A DNA stretch of 64,000 nucleotides from Propionibacteriaceae bacterium AM104-82 (GCA_027658995.1 JAQDQK010000001.1:62001-126000); one strand, 5' to 3'. Numbered from the stretch's first letter, positions 26,491-36,331 are shown. Numbers and translations: made by a program. The notes: generated by a model not told the origin, from the sequence alone.

Positions 26491-27570
26491 TCAGTCAGCC
26501 AAGCGCTGGCAGCGGGGGCACCACCAGATGATCCGCTCCATACCCGCGCGGGGGTCGGCGACGCTCTCGGCGCCGCCGAGCGTCGACTTCTCGATGGCGG
26601 TGCCGCAGCGCAGGCACGGGCGGTGCGCGCGGCCGAAGACGAAGGTGGTGTGGCCGCGACGGTGGTCGCCCGTGAAGGTGCGCACCGGGCTGGTCAGGTT
26701 GGCGTGCATCAGTTTCCACGCCAGGTCGACGACCGCCTCGACGTCGACCGCGCCGATCCGTGACGCCGGGTGCAACCCCTGCAGGAAGCAGACCTCGGCG
26801 CAGTACTCGTTGCCGATGCCCGCGAGGTTGCGCTGATCCAGCAGCGCCTCGCCGAGCGTGCGATCGGGGTCGGACGCTAGTCGGCGCAGCGCCTCCGCCC
26901 GGCCGGACGGTCGCCAGCGCGGCCCGAGCGCACCTCCCGCGACGGCGGCGGGTTGCCCTCCGGCCTGTCGTTCGTCGTCGGGTCGTGGGGTCTCGGTGGA
27001 GCCTTCTCTCTGGGCGACCTTCCGATGGGCGTCGTCCGTTCGTGGGGCCTCGGGCGAGGGTTCTCCGTGGGTGGCTTCCCGGGGCGCGTCGTCGGGTCGT
27101 GGGTTTTCGGGTGAGCCTTGTCCGTGGGTGGCTTCCGGAGGCGCGTCGTTGAGATCGACCACGATTGACCCGTCGGCCCAGTCGTCGGCGAGGAGGTCGG
27201 GGCCGAGCCAGCCCATCCGGGAGTCGTACTCGCGCGCGGGCCACAACTCGACGATGCCGAGGTCGTGCCCGACCAACTCGACGCCTCCCTCGACGCGCAC
27301 CACGATCCGCGCCGTGTGCGCGGGGGCCGACCACCGGGTGCCCTCGGCGTGGATCCGCCAGATCCCGTCCATCCGCAGGTGCGTGTGCAGCACCCGCTCA
27401 CCGACCAGCCAGAACAGGTGCTTGCCGTGCGGCCACACCCGCTCGATCCGCTCGCCCGCGAGGTCGGCCGTGGCCAACTGCGGCACGCGGAACTGCGAGT
27501 AGGTGATCTCCCTGCCGACCAACGGTTGCAGGCGCTGCGACAGGCGCCAGACGGAGTCGCCCTCAGGCAT
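26491..27570 (-). CDS. nei2: Endonuclease VIII-like DNA glycosylase with a repeat insertion
   Basis: A 359-residue glycosylase/AP lyase for oxidised bases. The catalytic MPEGDS start is intact (Pro2, Glu3). The helix-two-turn-helix region NLAGIGNEYCAEVCF lies near 247, and the zinc finger (CLRCG...CPRCQ) closes the protein. Between about residues 139 and 205 sit three ~20-residue tandem units (DDAPREATHG-type) rich in Pro, Glu and Asp, an insertion absent from normal ~260-290-residue relatives. The start overlaps the lhr stop by 8 bases (27563-27570). The same lhr-nei pairing exists in mycobacteria (Rv3296-Rv3297). Confidence 0.9.
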   Translation of the reverse strand: MPEGDSVWRLSQRLQPLVGREITYSQFRVPQLATADLAGERIERVWPHGKHLFWLVGERVLHTHLRMDGIWRIHAEGTRWSAPAHTARIVVRVEGGVELVGHDLGIVELWPAREYDSRMGWLGPDLLADDWADGSIVVDLNDAPPEATHGQGSPENPRPDDAPREATHGEPSPEAPRTDDAHRKVAQREGSTETPRPDDERQAGGQPAAVAGGALGPRWRPSGRAEALRRLASDPDRTLGEALLDQRNLAGIGNEYCAEVCFLQGLHPASRIGAVDVEAVVDLAWKLMHANLTSPVRTFTGDHRRGHTTFVFGRAHRPCLRCGTAIEKSTLGGAESVADPRAGMERIIWWCPRCQRLAD

Positions 27571-30500
27571 GCGTCGCCTCGATCGTGACGCCCTTGGGAG
27601 TCAACCGGGCGCCTGCCGCCAGCAGCGTCGACTCCAGCCCGCTCGACCCGACGCGCTCCCCGTCGACCTCCTCGATCCGCAGCCTGCGCATCCGGCCCTC
27701 CGCCACGGCCGACCTGAGCGCAGAGACCACCAGCGCGGCCGTCTCCTCGCGGTCCCCGCCGAACAGCGTCAGGACGCGGCCGCCGCGCGTCAGGTGAGCG
27801 AGCAGCACGCCGTCGGCCAGCACGACGATGGCCCCTGCGGCGCGCGACGGGCGGGCGCTGTCGTGCTCGGGCCAGGCCAGCACGCTGCCGTACGGGTTGG
27901 CGGGATCGAGCGCCGCCAGCACCACCGGCACCGGTTCCGTCGCGCCGGAGGGCCAGCGACCCTGGTCGGGCGAGTCCGCGTGGGCCCGCACATCGGCGAT
28001 CACGTCCTGTGTCGAGAACTGCGCACCGCCGAGGCCCTCGACCAGGTAGCCGCGCAGCACCTTGCCCGCCTGCTCCAACTCGGCGAGCAACCGGTAGGCC
28101 GCCGCGAATCCGCCGGGGGTGCCGTCCGCCGTCACCCCGCCGCGCGTGATGACGCCGAACCGGGCGAGCCACGACGACGCGAGCGCCAGCGCCTTCTCCG
28201 CCGCGGGAGCGCCCTCGTCGCGGACCCGGTACCAACGACCGGCAACCGACGGGGTCGACGGGCCTGCCGACAGCGGCGTCCGGCCGAGCCTCGGGATGCG
28301 GGCCCGCCGACGCGGGCTCGGCCGGGCCGTCTTGTGCGCGCCGCGCGTCGACCCGCCGATCCTGGCGCGGACGGGGGCCATCGACATCGGCGCGATCACG
28401 CCCTGCTCGGCGGCCCGCCACCACGCCTCCTCCGAGCGGTCGAGGTCGGAGGGCACCGAGCCGACGGTGCCGTCCCCGCGCCCGAGCGCCTCGGCCAGCG
28501 CGACCGCGTCGGCATCGGGGGCGTGATCGGGCTCGGCGAGCAGGTCCAGGTCGTCGGCCGGCACCAGCGCGACAAGCGGGTCGTTCGGCCCGGCCGATCC
28601 GCGGAACCGGACGACGACCTCGCCCTCGGCGAGCAGCGCGTCCAGGTGCGCGGGGGAGTAGCCCCTCAGCCGGGCGGGCAGCACGTGCGTCTCCCACGCC
28701 GACGCGGGCAGCGCGACCCCAGCCAGTCGCTGCAGCGCGAGCAGCACCTCGTCCGGGCCCGACTCCGGCCGGTCGGTGACCTGGTGTGCCGCGGCGAGGT
28801 AGCGCGCGTAGCCCGTCTGCGACACGGGTTGCAGTTCGGAGCGGGCCTTGGCGAGCGAGCGGGTCCGCAGCCGCCGCAGCACCTCCGGGTCGACGTACTG
28901 CACCTCCTGGGACGTGAACCGGCCCAGCGTCAACCGCCGGCCCGACGCCTCCCGCTCCAGCACCAGCGATGCGGTCGCGGGGCCGAGCCCGAACGCCTCG
29001 GCGGCCTCCACCGCCGTGAACGGGCCGTGCGTCCGGGCGAACCGCGCCAGCAGTTGGGTCAGGGGGTCGCGTCCCTCGGTCGGTGGAGCGGAGTGGCCCG
29101 CGGGCACCGGGATGCCGAGGGCGTCGCGGAGCAGCCCGAGGTCGGTCGCGGCGACCAGGTGGTCGACGCCCGCGAGCCGGACCTCCGCGACCCGTGACCC
29201 CAACGCTTCGACGGCGTCCTCGACGCTCACGCCGTCGAGATGGGAGGGCAGCGCGGCGACCGGGATCGGGCCGAGCAGTCGCAGCAGGTCGGCGACCTGC
29301 TCGGGGGACCGTGCTCGGCGCTCCTTAGTGAGGTGGCGCAGTTCGGCGACCACGGCGTCGACGACGTCCGCGTCGAGCACCTCGCGCAGGTCGAGCGTGC
29401 CAAGGGCCGCCGCCAGCAGGTCGGGGTCCATCGCCAGCAGCGCGGCCCTGCGCTCGGCGAGCGGGATGTCGCCGTCGTAGATGAACGCGCCGGGGTAGCG
29501 GAACAGCAGGCTCGCGGCGAACGGGCTGGGGTGTTCGGTGACGACCTCCACCAGCCGCATCGAGCCGGAGCGCAGCGCGCGCATCGTCTCGACGAGCGAG
29601 GGCACGTCGTAGACGTCCTGGGTCACCTCGCGGATTGTCTCCAGCACGATCGGGAACCGCGGGTAGTGCCGGGCGACCTCCAACAGTTGCGCGGCTCGCT
29701 GCCGCTGCTGCCACAGCGGGGCGCGCTTCTGCGGGTTCGGCCGGGGAAGCAGCAACGCCCTCGCGGCGGCCTCCCGGAACCGGCCCGCGAACAGCGCGGT
29801 GCCCCCGACGTGCGTGGTGACCAGGTCGACGACCTCGTCCGGGTCGACGACAAGCAGGCCGGCCAGCCGGTCGACCACGTCCGAATCGGGCAACCGCAGC
29901 ACGATGCCGTCGTCTCCGGCGACGGGCTGCACGTCTACGCCCGCCTCCGCGGACAGCACGGCAGCCACGATCGTCGCCCACGCGCCCAGCACGCGGCGGC
30001 CGAGCGGCGAATGGATCACGACGCGCCAGTCGCCCAACTCGTCGCGGAACCTCTCGACGACAACGGTCCGCTCATCGGGGACGACCCCGGTCGCGGCCCG
30101 CTGCTCCCGCAGGTAGGAGGCGAGGTTGGTGCGGGTGTTGGGGTCGAGGTAGCCTCGCTCGAGGCGATCTGCGTCGCGGGAGGCCTCCCGCTGCAGGCGC
30201 CCGATGCCCCGGCCCAGTTCGGTGGGGCGACCCTCGTCCTCGCCGCGCCAGAACGGTAGCCGCCCCGTGTTGCCGGGCGCGGGGGAGACGCGCACCTGGT
30301 CGCGGGTGATCTCCTCGATCCGCCACGACGAGGCGCCGAGCGTGAACACGTCGCCGACCCGCGACTCGTGGACCATCTCCTCGTCCAGTTCGCCGACGCG
30401 GCGCGCGCCCTGCTCGTCGCCGACAAGGAAGACGCCGTAGAGGCCGCGGTCGGGGATGGTGCCTCCGGAGGTGGCGGCGAGCCGTAGCGCGCCCGGCCTC

Positions 30501-32101
30501 GGGTAGAGCCGGTTGTCGTCTCCCATCACGAGCCGCGCCCGCAGGTTCGCGAAGTCGGCGGACGGGTAGGCCCCGGTCAGCAGTTCGATGACGGAGTCGA
30601 GCAGTTCCCGGCGCAGACCCGCGTAAGGCTGGGCGCGGGTGACGGTCGCAAACCACTCGTCGACGTCGAGGCCGTCCTCGCCAGCCGCTGCGGTCGCGGC
30701 GACGGTCTGCTGCGCCAGCACGTCGAGCGGGTGCCGGGGGATGCTCAACTGTTCGATCTCGCCGGAGAGCATCCGCTCGGTGGTGACGACGGCTGCCGCG
30801 AGGTCGCCGCGGAACAGCGGGTAGACGTCGCCGTTCGACACCGCCCCGACGACGTGGCCAGCCCGGCCGACGCGCTGCAGCGCGCTGGCGATCGACGGGG
30901 GCGCCGAGACCTGGATCACCCGGTCGACCGCGCCCATGTCGATGCCGAGTTCCAGCGAACTGGTGGCGACAACGCAGCGCAGTTCGCCGGCCTTCAGCGC
31001 CGACTCGATCTCGGCGCGCTGTTCCTTGCTGACGGAGCCGTGGTGCGCCCGGGCGATCACCGGCGGCGCGCCGCGCACCGTGTCGACGGGAGCCATCACC
31101 TGCGCGGGCGGCCGGGCGGGGATCGGCGGCAGTGTGTCCGGTGCGTGTTCCTCGGCCCACATCTCGTTGAGGCGACCCGTGAGCCGCTCGGCTGTGCGCC
31201 TGCCGTTGGTGAAGATCAGCGTCGACCTTCCCTCCTTGACGCGGGCATAGACCTTGGCCTCGACGTGCGGCCACAGCGAAGCTCCGCCGGGGGAATCGAC
31301 GGTGACGGTGTCTGTTCCCGGCCCCGCGAGCAACGGGTCGACGCTGGCCGCGGCTCCCGGGCCGGGGCCGGGGTCGCTCATGTCGGGCACCGGCACCCGG
31401 ACGGTGACGTCCCACAGTTTCTCGGCGGGCGGCGCCACGACGGTGACCGGCCGGTCGCCGCCGAGGAAGGCCGCCACCTTCTCGATGGGGCGCACCGTCG
31501 CCGACAGCGCGACCCGCTGCACGTCGTGGCCGACCAGGGCGTCGAGTCGCTCGAGGCTGAGCGCCAGGTGGCTGCCGCGCTTGGTGCCCGCGACCGCGTG
31601 GATCTCGTCGACGATCACCGTCGAGACTCCCGCAAGCGTCGCGCGGGCGCTGCTGGTCAGCATCAGGTACAGCGACTCGGGGGTCGTGATCAGGATGTCG
31701 GGTGGATGGCGCAGCAGCGCCGCGCGCTCCCGCGCAGGCGTGTCACCGGAGCGGACCCCGACAGTGATGGGCTGCAGCGTGACCCCGAGGCTTTCGGCGG
31801 CTAGCCGGACCCCCGTCAGCGGGGCGCGCAGGTTGCGTTCGACGTCGACGCCCAGCGCCTTGAGCGGGGAGATGTAGAGCACCTTCGTGCCCGGGGTGCG
31901 CTCGCCCGCGTTGGCGAGCGCGTCGATCGCCCACAGGAACGCGGCAAGGGTCTTTCCCGAGCCCGTCGGTGCGACCACCAGCGAGTTGCGCCGCGAGGAG
32001 ATCGCGGCCCAGGCCTCCTCCTGGACCGCAGTCGGGCGGGGGAAGACGCTCGAGAACCACTGCCTGGTCGGGGCGGAGAACGGCGCCAGTGGGTCCTTCA
32101 T
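27563..32101 (-). CDS. lhr: ATP-dependent DNA helicase Lhr
   Basis: A 1512-residue superfamily 2 helicase, very close to the ~1510 residues of mycobacterial Lhr. Motif I APTGSGKT is at about 44-51, the DEIH box (VIVDEIHAV) near 186, and motif VI QRVGRAGHVVG near 412. The Lhr core (winged helix and beta-barrel) extends to about 860, and the large C-terminal domain fills the rest. It translocates 3'-5' and unwinds RNA:DNA hybrids, and in actinobacteria is tied to DNA repair, which fits the coupled nei2 gene. ATG 32101 lies 36 bases after the PfkB stop. Confidence 0.96.
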   Translation of the reverse strand: MKDPLAPFSAPTRQWFSSVFPRPTAVQEEAWAAISSRRNSLVVAPTGSGKTLAAFLWAIDALANAGERTPGTKVLYISPLKALGVDVERNLRAPLTGVRLAAESLGVTLQPITVGVRSGDTPARERAALLRHPPDILITTPESLYLMLTSSARATLAGVSTVIVDEIHAVAGTKRGSHLALSLERLDALVGHDVQRVALSATVRPIEKVAAFLGGDRPVTVVAPPAEKLWDVTVRVPVPDMSDPGPGPGAAASVDPLLAGPGTDTVTVDSPGGASLWPHVEAKVYARVKEGRSTLIFTNGRRTAERLTGRLNEMWAEEHAPDTLPPIPARPPAQVMAPVDTVRGAPPVIARAHHGSVSKEQRAEIESALKAGELRCVVATSSLELGIDMGAVDRVIQVSAPPSIASALQRVGRAGHVVGAVSNGDVYPLFRGDLAAAVVTTERMLSGEIEQLSIPRHPLDVLAQQTVAATAAAGEDGLDVDEWFATVTRAQPYAGLRRELLDSVIELLTGAYPSADFANLRARLVMGDDNRLYPRPGALRLAATSGGTIPDRGLYGVFLVGDEQGARRVGELDEEMVHESRVGDVFTLGASSWRIEEITRDQVRVSPAPGNTGRLPFWRGEDEGRPTELGRGIGRLQREASRDADRLERGYLDPNTRTNLASYLREQRAATGVVPDERTVVVERFRDELGDWRVVIHSPLGRRVLGAWATIVAAVLSAEAGVDVQPVAGDDGIVLRLPDSDVVDRLAGLLVVDPDEVVDLVTTHVGGTALFAGRFREAAARALLLPRPNPQKRAPLWQQRQRAAQLLEVARHYPRFPIVLETIREVTQDVYDVPSLVETMRALRSGSMRLVEVVTEHPSPFAASLLFRYPGAFIYDGDIPLAERRAALLAMDPDLLAAALGTLDLREVLDADVVDAVVAELRHLTKERRARSPEQVADLLRLLGPIPVAALPSHLDGVSVEDAVEALGSRVAEVRLAGVDHLVAATDLGLLRDALGIPVPAGHSAPPTEGRDPLTQLLARFARTHGPFTAVEAAEAFGLGPATASLVLEREASGRRLTLGRFTSQEVQYVDPEVLRRLRTRSLAKARSELQPVSQTGYARYLAAAHQVTDRPESGPDEVLLALQRLAGVALPASAWETHVLPARLRGYSPAHLDALLAEGEVVVRFRGSAGPNDPLVALVPADDLDLLAEPDHAPDADAVALAEALGRGDGTVGSVPSDLDRSEEAWWRAAEQGVIAPMSMAPVRARIGGSTRGAHKTARPSPRRRARIPRLGRTPLSAGPSTPSVAGRWYRVRDEGAPAAEKALALASSWLARFGVITRGGVTADGTPGGFAAAYRLLAELEQAGKVLRGYLVEGLGGAQFSTQDVIADVRAHADSPDQGRWPSGATEPVPVVLAALDPANPYGSVLAWPEHDSARPSRAAGAIVVLADGVLLAHLTRGGRVLTLFGGDREETAALVVSALRSAVAEGRMRRLRIEEVDGERVGSSGLESTLLAAGARLTPKGVTIEATHA

Positions 32102-32137
32102 GGGGCAATAGTGCCACCCCCCACTGACGCCGCCGTC

Positions 32138-33071
32138 TCATGGGAGCCGACAGAGCGCCTGGATGATCTCCCGCTCCTCGGGGCAGGTCGCCGGGCCGCG
32201 TCGGGTGGTCGACAGGGCACCCGCGATGTTGGCCCAGCGCAGCGCCGTCGGCAGTTCCTCGCCACGGGCCAGGGCCGCGCACAGCACACCGCTGTGGGCG
32301 TCTCCTGCGCCGTTGGTGTCGATCGCCTCGACGACGATCGAATCGATGTGCTCCGGTTCCCCGCCGAGCGAGTACCAGGCCCCCGCGTCGCCCGCGCGCA
32401 CCAGGGTCTCGCCGAGTCGCCCGGACAGCCCGGCGCACAGTTCCTGCGGGGTGTCGCCGTCGACGCCCAACCGGTCGGCGAGCAGGCGCGCCTCCCGCTC
32501 GTTCATCGACCACAGCGGGGCGAGCGAGCGCAGCGCCTCCAGCGTGCCAAGCGACGCGGTGCCCACCATGGGCGACACGTCCAGCAGCACCCGGCAGACG
32601 GGGGTCGCCGAGGCTCTCGACGAGCCGCAACAGGGCCGCCTCGTTCTGCGGTGAGGCCAGCGAGTAGCCGCTGATGTAGATGACGTCCTCGGGCCGGGGC
32701 AGCAGCGCGTCGAACGCGTTGACCGGGTCGCGCGTCTCGGCGCCGCGGGTCGAGATGAAGGTGCGTTCGGCACTGTCATCGGTGATGGCGACGCAGTAGC
32801 CGAGATCCTCTGGACGCGTCACGCCCGAGTGACGCACGCCGATCCTCTGCAGCCCCGCCCGCGCCGCGTCCGAGAAGGTGCCGGTGCCGAGCGTCCCGCA
32901 GAAGAGCGTCTCGACGCCGAGCTGGCGGCTGGCGAGCAGCACGTTGAAGCCGCCGCCGACGTGGATGCCGCCGTCCTCCGCGAAGACGTCCCCGCCGGGC
33001 GCCGGCATGGCGTCGAGTCGAAGGGCGAGGTCGATGACGACCTGGCCGGTGTGCAGGACCCGGCCGCTCAT
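32138..33071 (-). pseudogene. PfkB-family carbohydrate kinase with a frameshift
   Basis: Both halves of a ~310-residue PfkB sugar or nucleoside kinase are present but in different frames. The N-terminal half (33071 to about 32605) has the substrate-site GGDVFAEDGG and GGGFNVLLASRQLG blocks. The C-terminal half (about 32600 to 32138) has the catalytic DTNGAGDAHSG. The frame changes at a run of five G (32600-32604, plus strand). Removing one base restores VESLGDPVCRVLLDV. This is either a real inactivating mutation or an assembly homopolymer error. The start overlaps the permease stop (ATGA). Confidence 0.85.
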
Positions 33072-34534
33072 CGTCGTCCTCCGACACGAGCGCCGCCGAG
33101 GACCGCGTAGACCACGCCGGCCGCGGCCAGCGCGACCAACCAGGCCAGGCCGTTGGTCCCGATCCAGGTGTCGGCGAGCGGGCCGGCGAACCAGACGACG
33201 GACTCGGAGACCTGCGCCTTGACGAACAGGTAGCCGAGCACGACGGCCACCAGCCAACTGCCGAGGGCGCGCCATTCGACGCCGCCGCGGTACCAGTAGG
33301 TCGATCCCGGGGCCAGGTCGAGCAGTCCGTCCGCGTCGTAGGAGGTTCGCCGGATCATGTCGACCAGGAAGACGCCGATCCACGCGGTCAGCGGCACGGC
33401 CAGGAAGGAGATGAACGCGATGAACGGGCCGTAGAAGCCGTCCGAGATGAGCATGAAGTAGATCGAGCCGACGATCATCACGACCACGTCGAGGACGACG
33501 GCGTAGACGCGCTTGACGCGGATGCCGAGCGTGATGGTCGCCATGCCTGCGGAGTACACCGACAGGTGGTTCGACAGCAGCAGGCCGCCGAAGGCCGCGA
33601 TCAGGTACGGCACCGCGACCCAGACGGGCAGCGCGTCGCGGACGGTGGCGATCGGGTCGGCCGCGGTGGCGATGCTGGAGTCGCCAGCGGTCAGGGCGCT
33701 GCCGAGGCCGATGACGATCACCAGCGGGATGCCCGCGCCCGCCGCCGCGCTCAGCACCAGGGACAACGCGGAGGTCGCCCGGCGCTGATACCGGGCCATG
33801 TCCGCCCCTGAACTCGCCCAGCCGATGCCGGTGCCTGCCGCGATGGTGCCGATGCCGACGATCATCGCCGTGACGGGACCTGCGGGGGCGTTGATGAAGG
33901 TGGACCAGTCGACGGTGGTGGCCAGGTAGATCGCGATCAGGATCGTCAGGCCGCCGAAGACCCAGGTCGCCCACTTCTGGACCTTCAGGATGAACGCGTG
34001 ACCGGCGGCGGCCACGACCATGGTGCAGGCCACGAAGATCAGGATGCACACGACCGTGAGCAGGGGAGCCGACTTGGCCTCCGACGGCGTGCCGAGCAGG
34101 AGCGTGCTGAGCGACAGCAGCGCGAAGGCTCCGGTGACGGTGTTGACGGTCTCCCACCCGAGCCGCGAGATGAGCGTGACAAGCGTCGGGGCCATATTGC
34201 CGCGGACGCCGAACACGGCCCGCGAAAGCGCGAGGGTCGGGGCCCCGCCGCGCAGCCCGGCGACCGAGATCAGCCCGACGACCGCGAAGGAGCCGAACGA
34301 GCCGATCAGGGCGACGATGATCGCCTGGAACAGGTTGAGGCCGAGCGCCATCAAGGTGGCGCCGAGCGGGATGCCGAGGATGGAGATGTTGGCGGCGAAC
34401 CACACCCAGAACAACTGTCCTGGCGTGCCGTCGCGTTGGTCCTCGGGTACTGGTTCGAGGCCGCGCTGCTCGATCTTCGAGAGCACGGCGGTGCTTTGGG
34501 GCGCACTGGTGCGCCCAGCGTCGTTGCTGGTCAT
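33068..34534 (-). CDS. NCS1-family nucleobase permease
   Basis: A 488-residue membrane transporter with about 12 hydrophobic segments. It has the NCS1 hallmarks: a cytoplasmic N-terminus followed by WVWFAANISILGIPLG in helix 1 (about 42-57), and the GADMARYQRR stretch near 243 after helix 6. Substrates of the family are cytosine, purines, allantoin or related compounds. ATG 34534 begins after a 52-base gap from the hydrolase gene. The next gene, a PfkB kinase, overlaps by ATGA. The set suggests uptake and breakdown of a nucleobase or nucleoside-like compound. Confidence 0.88.
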   Translation of the reverse strand: MTSNDAGRTSAPQSTAVLSKIEQRGLEPVPEDQRDGTPGQLFWVWFAANISILGIPLGATLMALGLNLFQAIIVALIGSFGSFAVVGLISVAGLRGGAPTLALSRAVFGVRGNMAPTLVTLISRLGWETVNTVTGAFALLSLSTLLLGTPSEAKSAPLLTVVCILIFVACTMVVAAAGHAFILKVQKWATWVFGGLTILIAIYLATTVDWSTFINAPAGPVTAMIVGIGTIAAGTGIGWASSGADMARYQRRATSALSLVLSAAAGAGIPLVIVIGLGSALTAGDSSIATAADPIATVRDALPVWVAVPYLIAAFGGLLLSNHLSVYSAGMATITLGIRVKRVYAVVLDVVVMIVGSIYFMLISDGFYGPFIAFISFLAVPLTAWIGVFLVDMIRRTSYDADGLLDLAPGSTYWYRGGVEWRALGSWLVAVVLGYLFVKAQVSESVVWFAGPLADTWIGTNGLAWLVALAAAGVVYAVLGGARVGGRR

Positions 34535-34586
34535 ATCTGTGGGTCCTTGGACGTTCGGGTGGTGTCTGTGGGTGAGGGAGGAGCGG

Positions 34587-35594
34587 CTAGCGGCCGCGGA
34601 GTTCCAGGAGTTGCTCGGCCAGCGGCGCCAGGTCGAGGCGGGAGACCCGCTCGATGGTCGCGATGGCGTCGGCGGGGAAGGCCGTCGTTCCGTGGCAGGC
34701 GCCGAGGATTGCTCCTGCCATGGCGGCGATCGTGTCGGTGTCGCCGCCGAGGCGGGCGGCGGCGCAGAGGCCCGCGAACGGGTCGTCGGCGTAGGCGAGG
34801 GCGAGGCAGAGGGCGGCGGGGATCGATTCGGTCGCCTCGACGGAGGTGCCGACCACGGTGCGGATCCGCCGCTCGAGGGCGGGGCCGTTGAGGCGCTGCA
34901 GTGCGGAGAGCGCCTCGCGGGACCGGGCGAGCACCGAGGCGCGTCCCGTCCAGTGGCCCCTGCCCGGGAGCGAGCCGACCAGGCCGACGGCGGCCTCAAG
35001 GGCGTCCCGGACGCCAGCACCCTCAATCCCGGCGCTGACCGCCGCCGCCACGAGCGCCGCGGACTCCCAGCCCTGCTGCGTGTCGTGGGTGACCTGGCAG
35101 GACTCGTGGACGGCATCGGCGAAGGCGTCTGGCCGGTGCAGCGAGAAGGCGATCCCGATGGGCGCGACGCGCATGGCCGCCCCGTTCGTGGCGCCGAAGC
35201 GCCCCGTCTCGCGCGGGTCCTCGCCCGCCCTGACGCGTTCGAGGGCCGACTTCGTGGAGGGGCCGAGCAGGTCGAGCGAGCCGCGGCGGATCATGTCGTC
35301 CTCCCACGCGAGCAGCGAGGTGGCGAGCGTCAGCGGGTCGAGGTGCCCGCCACCCTCCACGAGCAGCCGGCCCACGAGGAGGGCCTGCTCGGTGTCGTCG
35401 GTGACGGAACCGGCGGGCATCGACGGCGCGATCGGCTGGTCGGCGACGGCGTCGAGCAGCGAGGTGACGCGGCCGTAATGGCGCTCGATCTCGGAGGGGC
35501 TCATCGACTGGGTCGGCATGCCGAGGGCGTCGCCCAGGGCGAGTCCGCGCAGCGCGGCGAGCGCCCGGTCAGGGCGTGAGGTGGTCATGGTCAT
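34587..35594 (-). CDS. ADP-ribosylglycohydrolase (DraG-like) family protein
   Basis: A 335-residue all-helical hydrolase. The metal-site motifs are present: GLALGDALGMPTQ near residue 17, DDTEQALL near 66, and GGDTDTIAAMAGAILGA near 290. The family removes ADP-ribose from proteins or cleaves other N-glycosidic ribose bonds. Its place with a nucleobase permease and a PfkB kinase points to a small-molecule ribosyl substrate, which is inference. Start ATG 35594 overlaps the GntR stop (ATGA); an in-frame ATG two codons on is possible. Confidence 0.88.
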   Translation of the reverse strand: MTMTTSRPDRALAALRGLALGDALGMPTQSMSPSEIERHYGRVTSLLDAVADQPIAPSMPAGSVTDDTEQALLVGRLLVEGGGHLDPLTLATSLLAWEDDMIRRGSLDLLGPSTKSALERVRAGEDPRETGRFGATNGAAMRVAPIGIAFSLHRPDAFADAVHESCQVTHDTQQGWESAALVAAAVSAGIEGAGVRDALEAAVGLVGSLPGRGHWTGRASVLARSREALSALQRLNGPALERRIRTVVGTSVEATESIPAALCLALAYADDPFAGLCAAARLGGDTDTIAAMAGAILGACHGTTAFPADAIATIERVSRLDLAPLAEQLLELRGR

Positions 35595-36301
35595 TCCTCG
35601 AAGTCGAAGTGGAGGGTGAAGTGGTCGGGGTCGAGCCACGACTCCACGAACTCGACCAGTTGGTCGTCGGAGTCGAGGCCGAGGCGTTGGGTGATGATGA
35701 CGCGAGCGTCGATCGGCATCCGCAGCAGGGCCGCCTCTCCCGCGCGCAGTCGGGCGGCGGAGACCTCCTGGCGGCCGTGGGTGACCTTCATGCCCGTGGC
35801 CCGCAGCGTGGTGGAGACGGAGCCGCCGAGCAGGCCGTGTTCGAGGACGGCGCGGATCCGGTCGTTGGCGGGAAGCGTCGAGATCTCGAGCGACAGGGGA
35901 GCGCCGTGCAGGGTGCGGACCCGCTTGATCCGGTAGCACTGGGGCTCGGCGCAGCAGCCCGCGACCTCTTCGGGGGTGTCGATCAGGTCGACCGAGAGCA
36001 CCTCGGTGCTGGTGGGCAGCCCGACGGTCGCTGTCGCGGCGGTCCAGCCCTGCGGGCCGGACAGGTCGACGCCATGGAAGGCGACGTAACTGCCGGAGCC
36101 TGCCCTGGTGTGGACCAGGTCGGACTCCTGGAGCATCGCGAGGGCGCGCCGGATGGTGCCCCGGGAGGCGTTGAACTCCTGGGCGAGGGAGTGCTCGGAG
36201 GCGAGGCGCTCGCCGCGTTGGACCTGTCCCGCGGTGATCCGCTGGGTCAGCGTCGCCGCGATCTTCTCTGCCTGCGTGTAGCCGGTCTTCGGTGACTGCA
36301 C
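35591..36301 (-). CDS. GntR-family regulator with UTRA ligand domain
   Basis: A 236-residue regulator. The winged helix lies at about 8-75 (LASEHSLAQEFNASRGTIRRAL), followed by a UTRA effector domain (about 90-235), the HutC/FarR type. GTG 36301 is close to a TACGTT box (36313-36308), which suggests a leaderless transcript. Direct repeats just upstream are a candidate binding site. It heads the operon with the glycohydrolase, permease and kinase and probably senses their substrate. Confidence 0.9.
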   Translation of the reverse strand: MQSPKTGYTQAEKIAATLTQRITAGQVQRGERLASEHSLAQEFNASRGTIRRALAMLQESDLVHTRAGSGSYVAFHGVDLSGPQGWTAATATVGLPTSTEVLSVDLIDTPEEVAGCCAEPQCYRIKRVRTLHGAPLSLEISTLPANDRIRAVLEHGLLGGSVSTTLRATGMKVTHGRQEVSAARLRAGEAALLRMPIDARVIITQRLGLDSDDQLVEFVESWLDPDHFTLHFDFEE

Positions 36302-36313
36302 ACGAACAACGTA

Positions 36314-36331
36314 GGACAGGTTCGGACAGGT
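36314..36331. promoter_or_regulatory. Candidate GntR operator (direct repeats)
   Basis: GGACAGGT occurs twice (36314-36321 and 36324-36331), with starts 10 bases apart, one helical turn, directly upstream of and touching the putative -10 box of the GntR gene. Confidence 0.5.
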
